Assembly: GCA_028287225.1 (NCBI GenBank)
Contig: JAQBPZ010000017.1
Span: forward strand, 1 to 11,257
Direction: 5' to 3'
Length of the DNA stretch: 11,257 nucleotides
Source of the DNA: Gemmatimonadota bacterium
GTDB lineage: Bacteria > Gemmatimonadota > Gemmatimonadetes > Gemmatimonadales > Gemmatimonadaceae
The notes beneath the pieces were generated by a model. That model did not search any database. It was not told where the DNA came from and saw only the letters and a program-made list of their open reading frames with translations. A program made the translations under genes and the position numbers. Below, piece by piece: positions 1-7,048 of the stretch (the stretch's first letter is position 1; the number at the start of each line of letters is the position of its first letter).

Positions 1-1907
1 TCGTGGACGCGAACATCGCGAAGACCATGGCGTCCATGCGCGGCGCCCCCACGCGGGGCGGTCGCGTCGATCGCCGCGGCATGCGCGAGGAGGCCGAGGC
101 CAACCGCCAGGCCGAGGTGGAGCGCGAGAAGAAGCTGGTGCGCGTGAACGAGTTCATCACGGTCAGCGAGCTCGCCCAGATCCTCAAGGTGTCCCCGACG
201 GAGATCGTCGGCTTCGCCTTCAAGAACCTGGGCCTCATGATCACGGTGAACCAGCGCCTGGACTTCGACCAGATCGAGATCGTGGCCGGCGAGTTCGGCT
301 TCCAGGCCGTGAAGGAAGACGAGTACCAGGCGGAGGAGGTCGGAACCGCGGTCGTCGACACGGCGGAGGACATGAAGCCGCGTCCGCCGATCGTCACCAT
401 CATGGGTCACGTCGACCATGGCAAGACGTCGCTCCTCGACTACATCCGCAAGGCGAACGTCGTGGCGGGCGAGGCCGGTGGCATCACGCAGCACATCGGC
501 GCGTACCACGTGGAGCTGGCGGGTGGTCGCATGATCACCTTCCTGGACACCCCGGGCCACGAGGCGTTCACCGCCATGCGTGCGCGCGGCGCCCAGGTCA
601 CCGACGAGGTCATCCTCGTGGTGGCCGCGGACGACGCCGTCATGCCGCAGACCATCGAGGCCATCTCGCACGCCCGGAACGCCGGCGTGCCGATCATCGT
701 CGCGATCAACAAGACCGACCTCCCGCAGGCGAACGTCATGAAGGTGAAGCAGGATCTCCTCCAGCACGGCGTCGTGCTCGAGGAGTTCGGCGGCACCACG
801 CTCAGCTCCGAGATCTCGGCCAAGAAGGGCACCGGCATCGACAACCTGCTCGAGCAGATCCTGCTTCAGGCCGACCTGCTGGAGCTGCGGGCCAATCCGG
901 ACAAGCGCGCGACGGGCACCGTCGTGGAAGCACAGCTCGACGCCGGCAAGGGCCCCGTGGCCACCGTCCTCGTGCAGAGCGGCACCCTGCGCGTGGGCGA
1001 CGACTTCATCTGCGGCATGTACTCCGGCCGCGTCCGCGCCCTGCTCGACGAGCGTGGCAAGCCGGTGAAGTCGGCCGGTCCGGCCATCCCGGTCCAGGTG
1101 CTCGGCATCGCGGGCGTGCCGATGGCCGGCGACCAGCTGCTGGTGGTGGAAGACGCAGGCGCCGCGCGCGAAGTGGCGCAGCGCCGCGAGCGCCTGGACC
1201 GCGAGGCGAAGAGCCGCCGCACCACGCGCGGTGGCGTCACGCTGGAAGACTTCACGGCGCAGTTCACGAGCGGCGAGGTGCGCATGCTGCGCATCCTCAT
1301 CAAGGCCGACCAGGGCGGTCCGGCGGAAGCGCTCGCCGACGCGCTGCAGCAGCTGGGCACGAGCGAGGTGAAGGTGGAGGTGGTGCACCGCGGTGTCGGC
1401 GCCATCACCGAGAGCGACATCCTGCTGGCCCGCGCATCGGGCGCCATCATCATCGGCTTCCACGTGCGCCCGGACAACAACGCCCGTGCGGCGGCGGAGC
1501 GCGAGAACGTCGACATCAAGCTCTACCGCATCATCTACGAGGCCGTGGCCGACGTGCGCGCCGCGCTCGAGGGCATGCTGCGTCCGGAGCAGCGCGAGGT
1601 CGTGCTCGGCGAGGCCGAGGTGCTGGAGACCTTCAAGGTGCCGAAGCTCGGCCTCATCGCCGGCTGTGCGGTGCGGAGCGGCATCATCCGCCGCGATGCG
1701 CGGGTCCGCGTCATCCGGGACAGCGTGGAGGTGTACGAGGGTACGATCGGGTCGCTCCGCCGCTTCAAGGACGACGTCAAGGAAGTGCGCGACGGCTTCG
1801 AGTGCGGTATCGGCATCGAGAACTTCAACGACCTCAAGATCGGCGACCGCATCGAGTGCTACCGCACCGAATCGGTGGCCCGCACCCTCGAGTCCGCACC
1901 GCAGTAA
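1..1907 (+). CDS. infB: Translation initiation factor IF-2 (5' truncated by window edge)
   Basis: IF-2 is the GTPase that brings initiator fMet-tRNA to the 30S subunit and promotes 50S joining. About 634 codons are visible, and the frame is open to the left edge, so the variable N-terminal part lies outside; the GTG at position 3 is not taken as the start. Numbering from that codon, an IF2_N domain (VRVNEFITVSELAQ onward) spans about 47-103. The GTPase domain follows with all motifs intact: G1 GHVDHGKT 135-142, G2 GGITQHIG 159-166, G3 DTPGHE 182-187, G4 NKTD 236-239 and G5 SAKKG 272-276. Then come the beta-barrel domain II (about 305-390), domain 3 (about 425-530) and the C-terminal fMet-tRNA-binding domain (about 545-625). 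The gene ends in TAA. rbfA, truB and ribF downstream fit the conserved nusA-infB operon order; nusA is expected to the left but is not visible. Confidence 0.98.
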   Translation, partial: VDANIAKTMASMRGAPTRGGRVDRRGMREEAEANRQAEVEREKKLVRVNEFITVSELAQILKVSPTEIVGFAFKNLGLMITVNQRLDFDQIEIVAGEFGFQAVKEDEYQAEEVGTAVVDTAEDMKPRPPIVTIMGHVDHGKTSLLDYIRKANVVAGEAGGITQHIGAYHVELAGGRMITFLDTPGHEAFTAMRARGAQVTDEVILVVAADDAVMPQTIEAISHARNAGVPIIVAINKTDLPQANVMKVKQDLLQHGVVLEEFGGTTLSSEISAKKGTGIDNLLEQILLQADLLELRANPDKRATGTVVEAQLDAGKGPVATVLVQSGTLRVGDDFICGMYSGRVRALLDERGKPVKSAGPAIPVQVLGIAGVPMAGDQLLVVEDAGAAREVAQRRERLDREAKSRRTTRGGVTLEDFTAQFTSGEVRMLRILIKADQGGPAEALADALQQLGTSEVKVEVVHRGVGAITESDILLARASGAIIIGFHVRPDNNARAAAERENVDIKLYRIIYEAVADVRAALEGMLRPEQREVVLGEAEVLETFKVPKLGLIAGCAVRSGIIRRDARVRVIRDSVEVYEGTIGSLRRFKDDVKEVRDGFECGIGIENFNDLKIGDRIECYRTESVARTLESAPQ

Positions 1908-1920
1908 GCGAGAACGGATG

Positions 1921-1961
1921 ACGGGGGGCGGCAGGGCTGGTCACCGCCCTCCGCCCCCCGT
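1921..1961 (+). terminator. Strong GC hairpin after infB (terminator or attenuator)
   Basis: A near-perfect stem starts 14 nt after the infB stop. ACGGGGGGCGG (1921-1931) pairs with CCGCCCCCCGT (1951-1961), giving 11 bp. After a one-base bulge (C1932), AGGGC (1933-1937) pairs with GCCCT (1946-1950). The loop is TGGTCACC (1938-1945). Only two T residues follow, so it is not a textbook rho-independent terminator. It could be a partial terminator that lowers expression of the downstream genes, or an RNA-processing or mRNA-stabilising element inside the infB-rbfA operon. Confidence 0.6.
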
Positions 1962-2015
1962 TGCCCATTCCGGCCCTCCGGCCGGTGCCTCGTTCCTTGT
2001 TCTCCGGGACCTTCC

Positions 2016-2435
2016 GTGCCATCTGATCACCACCGCTCCGACCGCGTCTCCGCCGCGATGCGCGAGGAGATCGCCACCTTTCTCGCCAACGACGTCAAGG
2101 ATCCGCGCATCCTGGGCCTCGTGACGGTCACCGGCGTGGACATCACCCGCGACCTCCGCCACGCGCGCGTCTTCGTGAGCGTGCTCGGCTCGGAGTCGCA
2201 GCGCAGCGCCACCTTCGAGGGCCTCGACAACGTGGCCACGCACCTGCGCGGGCGCGTCGGCCGCGCGCTGCGCCTGCGCGTCGCCCCCGAGATCAAGTTC
2301 GTGAACGACGAGAGCGTCGCGCACGCGGCGCACATCGAGCAGCTGCTGGCGCAGGTGCGCCAGGACCTCCCGGCCGCGGAGGGCAGCGACACCCCCGACA
2401 CCAAGCCCCAGGATGAGGACCGCAGCGACGGTTGA
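2016..2435 (+). CDS. rbfA: 30S ribosome-binding factor A
   Basis: RbfA is a small KH-fold protein that binds free 30S subunits and helps mature the 5' end of 16S rRNA. The 139-residue product shows the family pattern: an N-terminal basic helix (HRSDRVSAAMREEIATFL), the conserved VKDPRILGLVTVTGVDIT strand region, DLRHARVFVSVLG, and the C-terminal APEIKFVNDESVAHAAHIEQLL. The acidic tail of about 25 residues is variable in the family. The GTG start at 2016 is preferred because it keeps the full N-terminal helix; the ATG at 2058 would remove it. No clear Shine-Dalgarno sequence is visible. The last 23 nt overlap the start of truB in another frame, which suggests translational coupling. It sits 108 nt after infB, with a strong hairpin between them. 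Confidence 0.95.
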   Translation: MPSDHHRSDRVSAAMREEIATFLANDVKDPRILGLVTVTGVDITRDLRHARVFVSVLGSESQRSATFEGLDNVATHLRGRVGRALRLRVAPEIKFVNDESVAHAAHIEQLLAQVRQDLPAAEGSDTPDTKPQDEDRSDG

Positions 2436-3285
2436 CGGGCTGCTCCTCGTCGACAAGCCGGCGGGGGTCACGTCGCACGACGTGGTGCAGGCGGCGCGGC
2501 GCGCGTTCGGCGAGTCGCGCATCGGCCACGCCGGTACCCTCGATCCGTTCGCGACCGGGCTCCTGGTGCTGCTCCTCGGCCGCGCCACCCGCCTGCTCCC
2601 CCATCTGGACGGCGTGCCGAAGGAGTACGAGGCCACCATCGCGCTCGGCCGCGAGACGGACACCGACGACCTGCTCGGCGCCACGGTCCGCGAGGCCGCC
2701 GTCCCGGCCCTGTCGGCGATCGAGGCCGCCATCCCCTCGCTCACCGGCCACCTCGAGCAGGTTCCGCCCGCCTACTCCGCCAAGCGCGTCGCGGGCCGGC
2801 GCGCCTACGACGCGGCGCGGGCGGGCGAGGCCATGGAGCTGGCGCCGGCCGCCGTGCACGTGCACGAGTGGCGGGACGTGCGGCTGGACGCCGATCGGCT
2901 GCATGCCGTCATCGCCTGCGGCGGCGGCACCTACATCCGCGCACTCGCGCGTGACCTGGGCCGGCTCACCGGGAGCGCCGCGCACCTGGAGGCCCTGCGC
3001 CGCACGCGCAGCGGCCCGTTCGACGTGCGCGACGCCGTCACCCTCGATGTCCTCAAGGCGGGCGGCGCAGTGCTGCGCCCCGCGCTCGACGCACTGCCCA
3101 CGATTCCGCACGTGGAAGTGGATGCCGATCAGGCCGAGCGCATCCTCCGCGGGATGATCGTGGAGCGCATCGACGACGCGCCGGCGGCGGCACTCGTCGA
3201 CGAGCGCAGCGGCGCGCTGGTGGCCTACGCCGTCGCCGACGGCGAGTACTGGCAGCCCCGCGTCGTGATGAAGAAGGTCGGCTGA
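2413..3285 (+). CDS. truB: tRNA pseudouridine(55) synthase
   Basis: TruB converts U55 in the T-loop of tRNAs to pseudouridine and also acts as a tRNA chaperone. The 290-residue product has the family N-terminus (GLLLVDKPAGVTSHDVV). Motif II is GHAGTLDPFATGLL with the catalytic Asp at residue 44. The conserved KEYEATIALGRETDTDD segment, PPAYSAKRVAGRRAYD, and GGTYIRALARDLG with SAAHLEALRRTRSGPF follow. A short C-terminal PUA-like extension ends the protein. Length is normal for bacterial TruB. The ATG at 2413 lies inside the end of rbfA (23-nt overlap), and no other suitable start precedes the conserved GLLLVDKP. The stop overlaps the ribF start codon by one base (TGATG), so the pair is probably translationally coupled. 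Confidence 0.97.
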   Translation: MRTAATVDGLLLVDKPAGVTSHDVVQAARRAFGESRIGHAGTLDPFATGLLVLLLGRATRLLPHLDGVPKEYEATIALGRETDTDDLLGATVREAAVPALSAIEAAIPSLTGHLEQVPPAYSAKRVAGRRAYDAARAGEAMELAPAAVHVHEWRDVRLDADRLHAVIACGGGTYIRALARDLGRLTGSAAHLEALRRTRSGPFDVRDAVTLDVLKAGGAVLRPALDALPTIPHVEVDADQAERILRGMIVERIDDAPAAALVDERSGALVAYAVADGEYWQPRVVMKKVG

Positions 3286-4229
3286 TGCGCGAGCTCACCG
3301 GCGCCGACGGCTGGGCGCTGCCCGGCGGCGATGCGGGCACGGTCGTCACGGTCGGCACCTTCGACGGCGTCCATCGCGGCCATCGGGACGTGCTGGCGCG
3401 CCTCGTGGCACGGGCCAGGGAGGCCGGCCGCCAGAGCCTCCTGATCAGCTTCGAGCCGCACCCCCTGGAGCTGCTCAATCCGGCGGCCGCGCCACGGCTC
3501 CTCACCACCCGCGACGAGAAGCTGGGCGAGCTCGCCACCACGGGCGTGGACTTCGTCGCCATCCTGCCCTTCGACCGCGCGCTGGCGGATCTCTCCGCCG
3601 AGGACTTCGTGGAGCGGGTGCTGCGCGGCCGCTTCCGGATGCACGAGCTGCTCATCGGCCACGACCACGGCTTCGGGCGCGGCCGGGAGGGCGGGGTGGA
3701 TACGCTCCGCTCGCTCGGCGCCGACCGGGGATTCCGGGTGGATGTGGTGCCGCCGGTGGAGACCGCCGACGGGGAGCCGGTGAGCAGCAGCCGCATCCGG
3801 CGCGCAGTCGCCGAGGGGCGCCTCGCCGACGCGGCCCACGCGCTCGGCCGGCGCTACGGCGCGCGCGGCACCGTCGTGCCCGGCGAGGCACGGGGGCGGC
3901 ACCTCGGATACCCCACGCTCAACGTGCTCCCGGGATCGGATCGCAAGCTTTTCCCCCCCGACGGGGTATACGCCGTGGAGGTCGAGACCGGACGCGGACG
4001 GTTCGGCGGCATGCTGAACCTCGGGGGCCGGCCCACCTTTCACGACGACCGGCGCACCGTCGAAGCGCACCTGTTCGACGCCTCGGGCGATTTCTATGGT
4101 GACGTGGTGCAGGTCGGGTTCGTCGCTCGCCTGCGCGACACGCAGCGGTTCGACAGTCCCGAAGCGCTCATGGCGCAGCTCAGGGACGACGAGCGTGCGG
4201 CACGCGACGCGTTGACGGCTTCCGCATAG
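3285..4229 (+). CDS. ribF: Bifunctional riboflavin kinase / FMN adenylyltransferase (FAD synthetase)
   Basis: RibF phosphorylates riboflavin to FMN and then adenylylates FMN to FAD in the cytoplasm. The 314-residue protein has both modules in the usual order. The N-terminal nucleotidyltransferase has GTFDGVHRGH (24-33), the LISFEPHPLELL segment, LIGHDHGFGRGREG, and the SSSRIR signature (167-172). The C-terminal riboflavin kinase has GRHLGYPTLN (204-213), FPPDGVYAVEV, NLGGRPTF (245-252), and EAHLFD with the expected catalytic Glu at 260. No key residue appears to be missing. The ATG overlaps the truB stop by one base. In many bacteria rpsO and pnp follow ribF; here secD follows after 53 nt. 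Confidence 0.97.
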   Translation: MRELTGADGWALPGGDAGTVVTVGTFDGVHRGHRDVLARLVARAREAGRQSLLISFEPHPLELLNPAAAPRLLTTRDEKLGELATTGVDFVAILPFDRALADLSAEDFVERVLRGRFRMHELLIGHDHGFGRGREGGVDTLRSLGADRGFRVDVVPPVETADGEPVSSSRIRRAVAEGRLADAAHALGRRYGARGTVVPGEARGRHLGYPTLNVLPGSDRKLFPPDGVYAVEVETGRGRFGGMLNLGGRPTFHDDRRTVEAHLFDASGDFYGDVVQVGFVARLRDTQRFDSPEALMAQLRDDERAARDALTASA

Positions 4230-4250
4230 CCGGGTAACCTTAAAGGCTTC

Positions 4251-4295
4251 ATGCAGTTCCCTCCTTCTACCCCCGTAGTCGCATGTCCAACCTGA
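4251..4295 (+). CDS. Possible 14-codon leader peptide overlapping the secD start
   Basis: A short reading frame begins with ATG at 4251, encodes MQFPPSTPVVACPT, and stops with TGA at 4293-4295, 10 bases past the secD ATG (4283). It has a purine-rich ribosome-site candidate, AAAGG at 4242-4246, 4 nt before its ATG. secD itself has only a pyrimidine-rich stretch in front of it. The product is unlikely to have an enzymatic role. Inference: translation of this leader could deliver ribosomes to the secD start by termination-reinitiation, or pausing at its Pro-Pro could affect secD expression. It may also be chance. Confidence 0.3.
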   Translation: MQFPPSTPVVACPT

Positions 4296-5956
4296 AGTAT
4301 CGCCTGGCGCTCATCGTCGGGCTCGCGCTCGTCGCGATCTGGGCGCTGCTCCCCCGTGAGGTGAAGGTCCGCCAGCGCGGCGCCGACGGCGCGTTCACCG
4401 ACACGCTGATGCGGCGGGTCCCGCTGCGGAAGGGGCTGGACCTCTCCGGGGGCATGCACCTCGCGCTCGACGTCGACGAGTCCAAGGGCGCCGTCGCCGA
4501 CAAGGGCGCGGCCATCGACCGCGCGCTCAAGGTGGTGCGTACGCGCATCGAGGGAATGGGCGTCTCCGAGACGGTCATCCAGAAGGCCGGCAACGACCGC
4601 ATCCTCATCGACATTCCCGGCGTGAGCGACCGCGAGCGCGCGATCAAGATCGCGCAGGAGCAGGCGTTCCTGCAGTTCCAGATCACGGACAAGACCAACG
4701 CCCTCGAGAAGGCGCTGCCCCGCCTCGACGCCATCGCGCGCGAGCGCAGGATCGGCGGCGACGCCGCGGTCGGCACTACGGTGGCGTCGGCGCCGTCGGC
4801 GGGGCTGAACGGACTGCTCACCAGCGGTGCGGATTCCGCGAAGGGTGCGGCCGGCAAGGCCGACAGCGCGCAGGCCGACAGCGCGTCGCTCCCCGGCGCG
4901 AATGGCGGCGTCATCTCCAAGATGATCCTCGCCGGCGGCGCGCCGGGCCAGTTCATGTTCGAGCGCGGCAACGAGCCGCTCCTCAAGGAGTTCTTCGCGC
5001 GTCCCGAAGTCGCCGCCGCCCTGCCGCCGGCCAAGGTCGTGCGCTTCGGCAGCGATTCCACGGTGGTGCAGAACAAGACGTACCGCTTCCTCTACATGCT
5101 CGACGCCAACCCGATCATCACCGGCGACGCGCTGACCGATGCCAAGCCGAGCACGTCGTCCATGGACGGCACGGTGGTGGAGTTCACGCTCAGCAACGAG
5201 GGCGGCCGCAAGTTCCAGCGCGAGACCGCCAAGCACGTGCACGACTACATGGCCATCGTCCTGGACAACGTCGTCATGGGCTCGCCGCCGGTCATCAACA
5301 GCGCCATCGGCACCCGCGGCCAGATCACGATGGGGCAGGGGCGCGACCTCCAGGCGGCGCAGGACCTCTCGCTCGTCCTGAAGGCGGGCGCCCTCCCGGT
5401 GCCGCTCAAGGTGGCCGAGGTGCGCAACATCGGCCCGAGCATGGGCCAGGATTCCATCAGCCGCGCGCGGACGGCGGGCATCATCGCCATCGTGCTCATC
5501 GTGGTCATCATGCTCGGCTACTATCGCTTCTCCGGCCTGCTGGCGGTGGGCGGTCTGCTCCTGTACGTGCTCTACACGCTCGCGGTGCTGGCCGGCTTCG
5601 ACGCCGTGCTGACGCTGCCGGGGCTCGCCGGGTTCATCCTCTCCATCGGTATCGCCGTCGACGCCAACGTGCTGATCTTCGAGCGCATCCGTGAGGAGCT
5701 GGACCGCGGCAAGACGGTGCGCACGGCCATCGACGAGGGCTTCCATCACGCCCAGACCGCCATCATCGACACCAGCGTCTCCACGATCCTCACGGCCGCG
5801 GTGCTGTACCAGTACGGCACCGGCCCGGTGAAGGGCTTCGCGGTCACGCTGATCGCCGGCATCGTTGCATCCATGTTCACGGCGATCTTCGTCGTGAAGA
5901 CGTTCTATCTCCTGTGGCTGAACCGCTCGCGCGGCGCCCAGTCGCTGAGCATCTAG
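4283..5956 (+). CDS. secD: Protein translocase subunit SecD
   Basis: SecD works with SecF to use the proton gradient to pull secreted proteins out of the SecYEG channel on the outer face of the inner membrane. The 557-residue product has one N-terminal membrane segment (about 7-24), then a large periplasmic region. That region starts with DLSGGMHLALDVD (53-65) and includes ITGDALTDA and the FTLSNEGGRKF segment. Five further membrane segments begin near residue 399; they include IGIAVDANVLIFERIREEL, with the Asp at 460 expected to act in proton movement. An Ala/Ser/Gly/Asp-rich insert at about residues 160-210 is discussed in the findings. The ATG at 4283 is the only usable start in frame, because the TAA at 4241-4243 lies upstream with no ATG, GTG or TTG between. 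It has no Shine-Dalgarno sequence. No yajC precedes it. secF follows after 8 nt. Confidence 0.97.
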   Translation: MSNLKYRLALIVGLALVAIWALLPREVKVRQRGADGAFTDTLMRRVPLRKGLDLSGGMHLALDVDESKGAVADKGAAIDRALKVVRTRIEGMGVSETVIQKAGNDRILIDIPGVSDRERAIKIAQEQAFLQFQITDKTNALEKALPRLDAIARERRIGGDAAVGTTVASAPSAGLNGLLTSGADSAKGAAGKADSAQADSASLPGANGGVISKMILAGGAPGQFMFERGNEPLLKEFFARPEVAAALPPAKVVRFGSDSTVVQNKTYRFLYMLDANPIITGDALTDAKPSTSSMDGTVVEFTLSNEGGRKFQRETAKHVHDYMAIVLDNVVMGSPPVINSAIGTRGQITMGQGRDLQAAQDLSLVLKAGALPVPLKVAEVRNIGPSMGQDSISRARTAGIIAIVLIVVIMLGYYRFSGLLAVGGLLLYVLYTLAVLAGFDAVLTLPGLAGFILSIGIAVDANVLIFERIREELDRGKTVRTAIDEGFHHAQTAIIDTSVSTILTAAVLYQYGTGPVKGFAVTLIAGIVASMFTAIFVVKTFYLLWLNRSRGAQSLSI

Positions 5957-5959
5957 GAG
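5955..5959 (+). promoter_or_regulatory. Ribosome binding site of secF
   Basis: AGGAG lies 5 nt before the ATG at 5965 and overlaps the secD stop codon TAG. This decides the secF start over the upstream in-frame ATG-like codon at 5914, which lies inside secD. It also suggests coupled translation of secD and secF. Confidence 0.85.
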
Positions 5960-5964
5960 CCACC

Positions 5965-6972
5965 ATGCTGCGTATCCTCCACAACACCAAGTACGACTTC
6001 ATCAAGCCGTGGCGTATCGCGATCGGCGCGACGGTCGCGTTCATCCTGGCAGGCTTCGTGTTCCTGGGCGTGCACGAGGCCCGCTACGGGTCGGCGCTCA
6101 ACCGGAGCATCGAGTTCACGGGCGGCACGCTGATTCAGGTGCAGTTCAGGCAGCCCCCGCACGTCGACGAGATCCGCTCCACGGTGGGCCAGGCCGGCTT
6201 CCCGAATGCCGAGATTCAGGAGTTCGGCAACACGCGCGAGTTCACCATCCGCGCCTCCGGCGCGGGCCAGGGAGCGAACGTCGCCGTGGAGCAGACGGCG
6301 CACAACGTCCAGGCGGCGCTCGAGCAGAAGTTCGGCGCGCAGAACGTCACCATCGTGCGCAGTGAGATCATCGGCGCCCGCGTCGGTGACGAGCTCACGC
6401 GCAACGCGGTCATCGCGATCCTCATCTCGCTCGTCGTCACGCTGATCTACCTCGCGATCCGGTTCGAGTGGCGCTTCGGCGCGGCGGCCGTCATCGCGAC
6501 GGCCCACGACCTCCTCAGCACCCTGGCGTTCCTGGCAATCATGCGCCTGGAGGTCTCGCTCACGGTCGTCGCGGCGCTGCTGACCGTCATCGGCTACTCG
6601 CTCAACGACACGATCATCATCTTCGACCGGGTCCGCGAGGACCTCAAGAAGAACCGCTCCGACTCGCTCTACACGGTGCTCAACAAGGCGATCAACGAGA
6701 CGCTGCCGCGCTCGGTGCTCACGCACTTCACCGTGGCCGCCGCCACCTTCTCGCTGCTGGTGTTCGGCCCCGAGGTCATCCGTCCGTTCTCGTGGATCAT
6801 GCTGTTCGGCGTCGTCACCGGCACCTTCAGCTCCATCTACATCGCCGGCCCGGTGCTGCTGTGGATCGAGCATCGCTGGCCGCGCACCAGCACCGCCAAG
6901 GGCGGCGGCACGCGCGTCGCCGCCACCGAGGTGGCGCGGCCGAGCCGCAGCGCCAGCACGGCGGCGCGCTAG
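5965..6972 (+). CDS. secF: Protein translocase subunit SecF
   Basis: SecF is the partner of SecD in the proton-driven accessory complex of the Sec translocon. The 335-residue protein has an N-terminal membrane segment (about 17-37). A periplasmic domain follows, opening with SIEFTGGTLIQVQF (the FTGG core at 51-54). Five more membrane segments start near residue 149 (VIAILISLVVTLIYLAI). The SecF signature SLNDTIIIFDRVRE is at 212-225, followed by INETLPRSVLTHF and FSWIMLFGVVTGTFSSIY. The C-terminal tail of about 30 residues is basic and low in complexity. Length and topology are normal. The start is set by the AGGAG at 5955-5959. secD and secF form a two-gene unit, followed by a strong hairpin at 7013-7040. 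Confidence 0.97.
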   Translation: MLRILHNTKYDFIKPWRIAIGATVAFILAGFVFLGVHEARYGSALNRSIEFTGGTLIQVQFRQPPHVDEIRSTVGQAGFPNAEIQEFGNTREFTIRASGAGQGANVAVEQTAHNVQAALEQKFGAQNVTIVRSEIIGARVGDELTRNAVIAILISLVVTLIYLAIRFEWRFGAAAVIATAHDLLSTLAFLAIMRLEVSLTVVAALLTVIGYSLNDTIIIFDRVREDLKKNRSDSLYTVLNKAINETLPRSVLTHFTVAAATFSLLVFGPEVIRPFSWIMLFGVVTGTFSSIYIAGPVLLWIEHRWPRTSTAKGGGTRVAATEVARPSRSASTAAR

Positions 6973-7012
6973 CACACCGTCAGGTGCCTGGACCCCGTCC
7001 GGCCCGCACGTG

Positions 7013-7040
7013 GAACCGCCGCCCGCAAGGGCGGCGGTTC
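7013..7040 (+). terminator. 12-bp hairpin with GCAA tetraloop between secF and tatD
   Basis: GAACCGCCGCCC (7013-7024) pairs perfectly with GGGCGGCGGTTC (7029-7040) around a GNRA-type GCAA loop (7025-7028). No T run follows. It may end or attenuate the secDF transcript. Its 3' arm ends only 8 nt before the tatD ATG, so in any read-through mRNA it would also cover the normal ribosome-binding region of tatD. Confidence 0.65.
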
Positions 7041-7048
7041 GTGCATTC

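Noticed and set aside
1393..2124. 243-codon + strand frame across the end of infB and the start of rbfA
   Set aside because: It is an Arg/Ser-rich frame-shifted reading of infB, and it crosses the terminator-like hairpin.
2293..3111. 272-codon open frame on the - strand
   Set aside because: It is antisense to rbfA/truB with no family resemblance.
4094..5749. 551-codon open frame on the - strand
   Set aside because: It is antisense to ribF/secD, which are certain genes. The product is rich in His, Arg, Asp, Glu and Ala with no recognisable domain, as expected for a shadow frame in GC-rich DNA.
7010..7048. GTG start giving TatD 13 extra residues
   Set aside because: It would be buried in the 12-bp hairpin, and TatD proteins normally begin right at FIDSHAHL.
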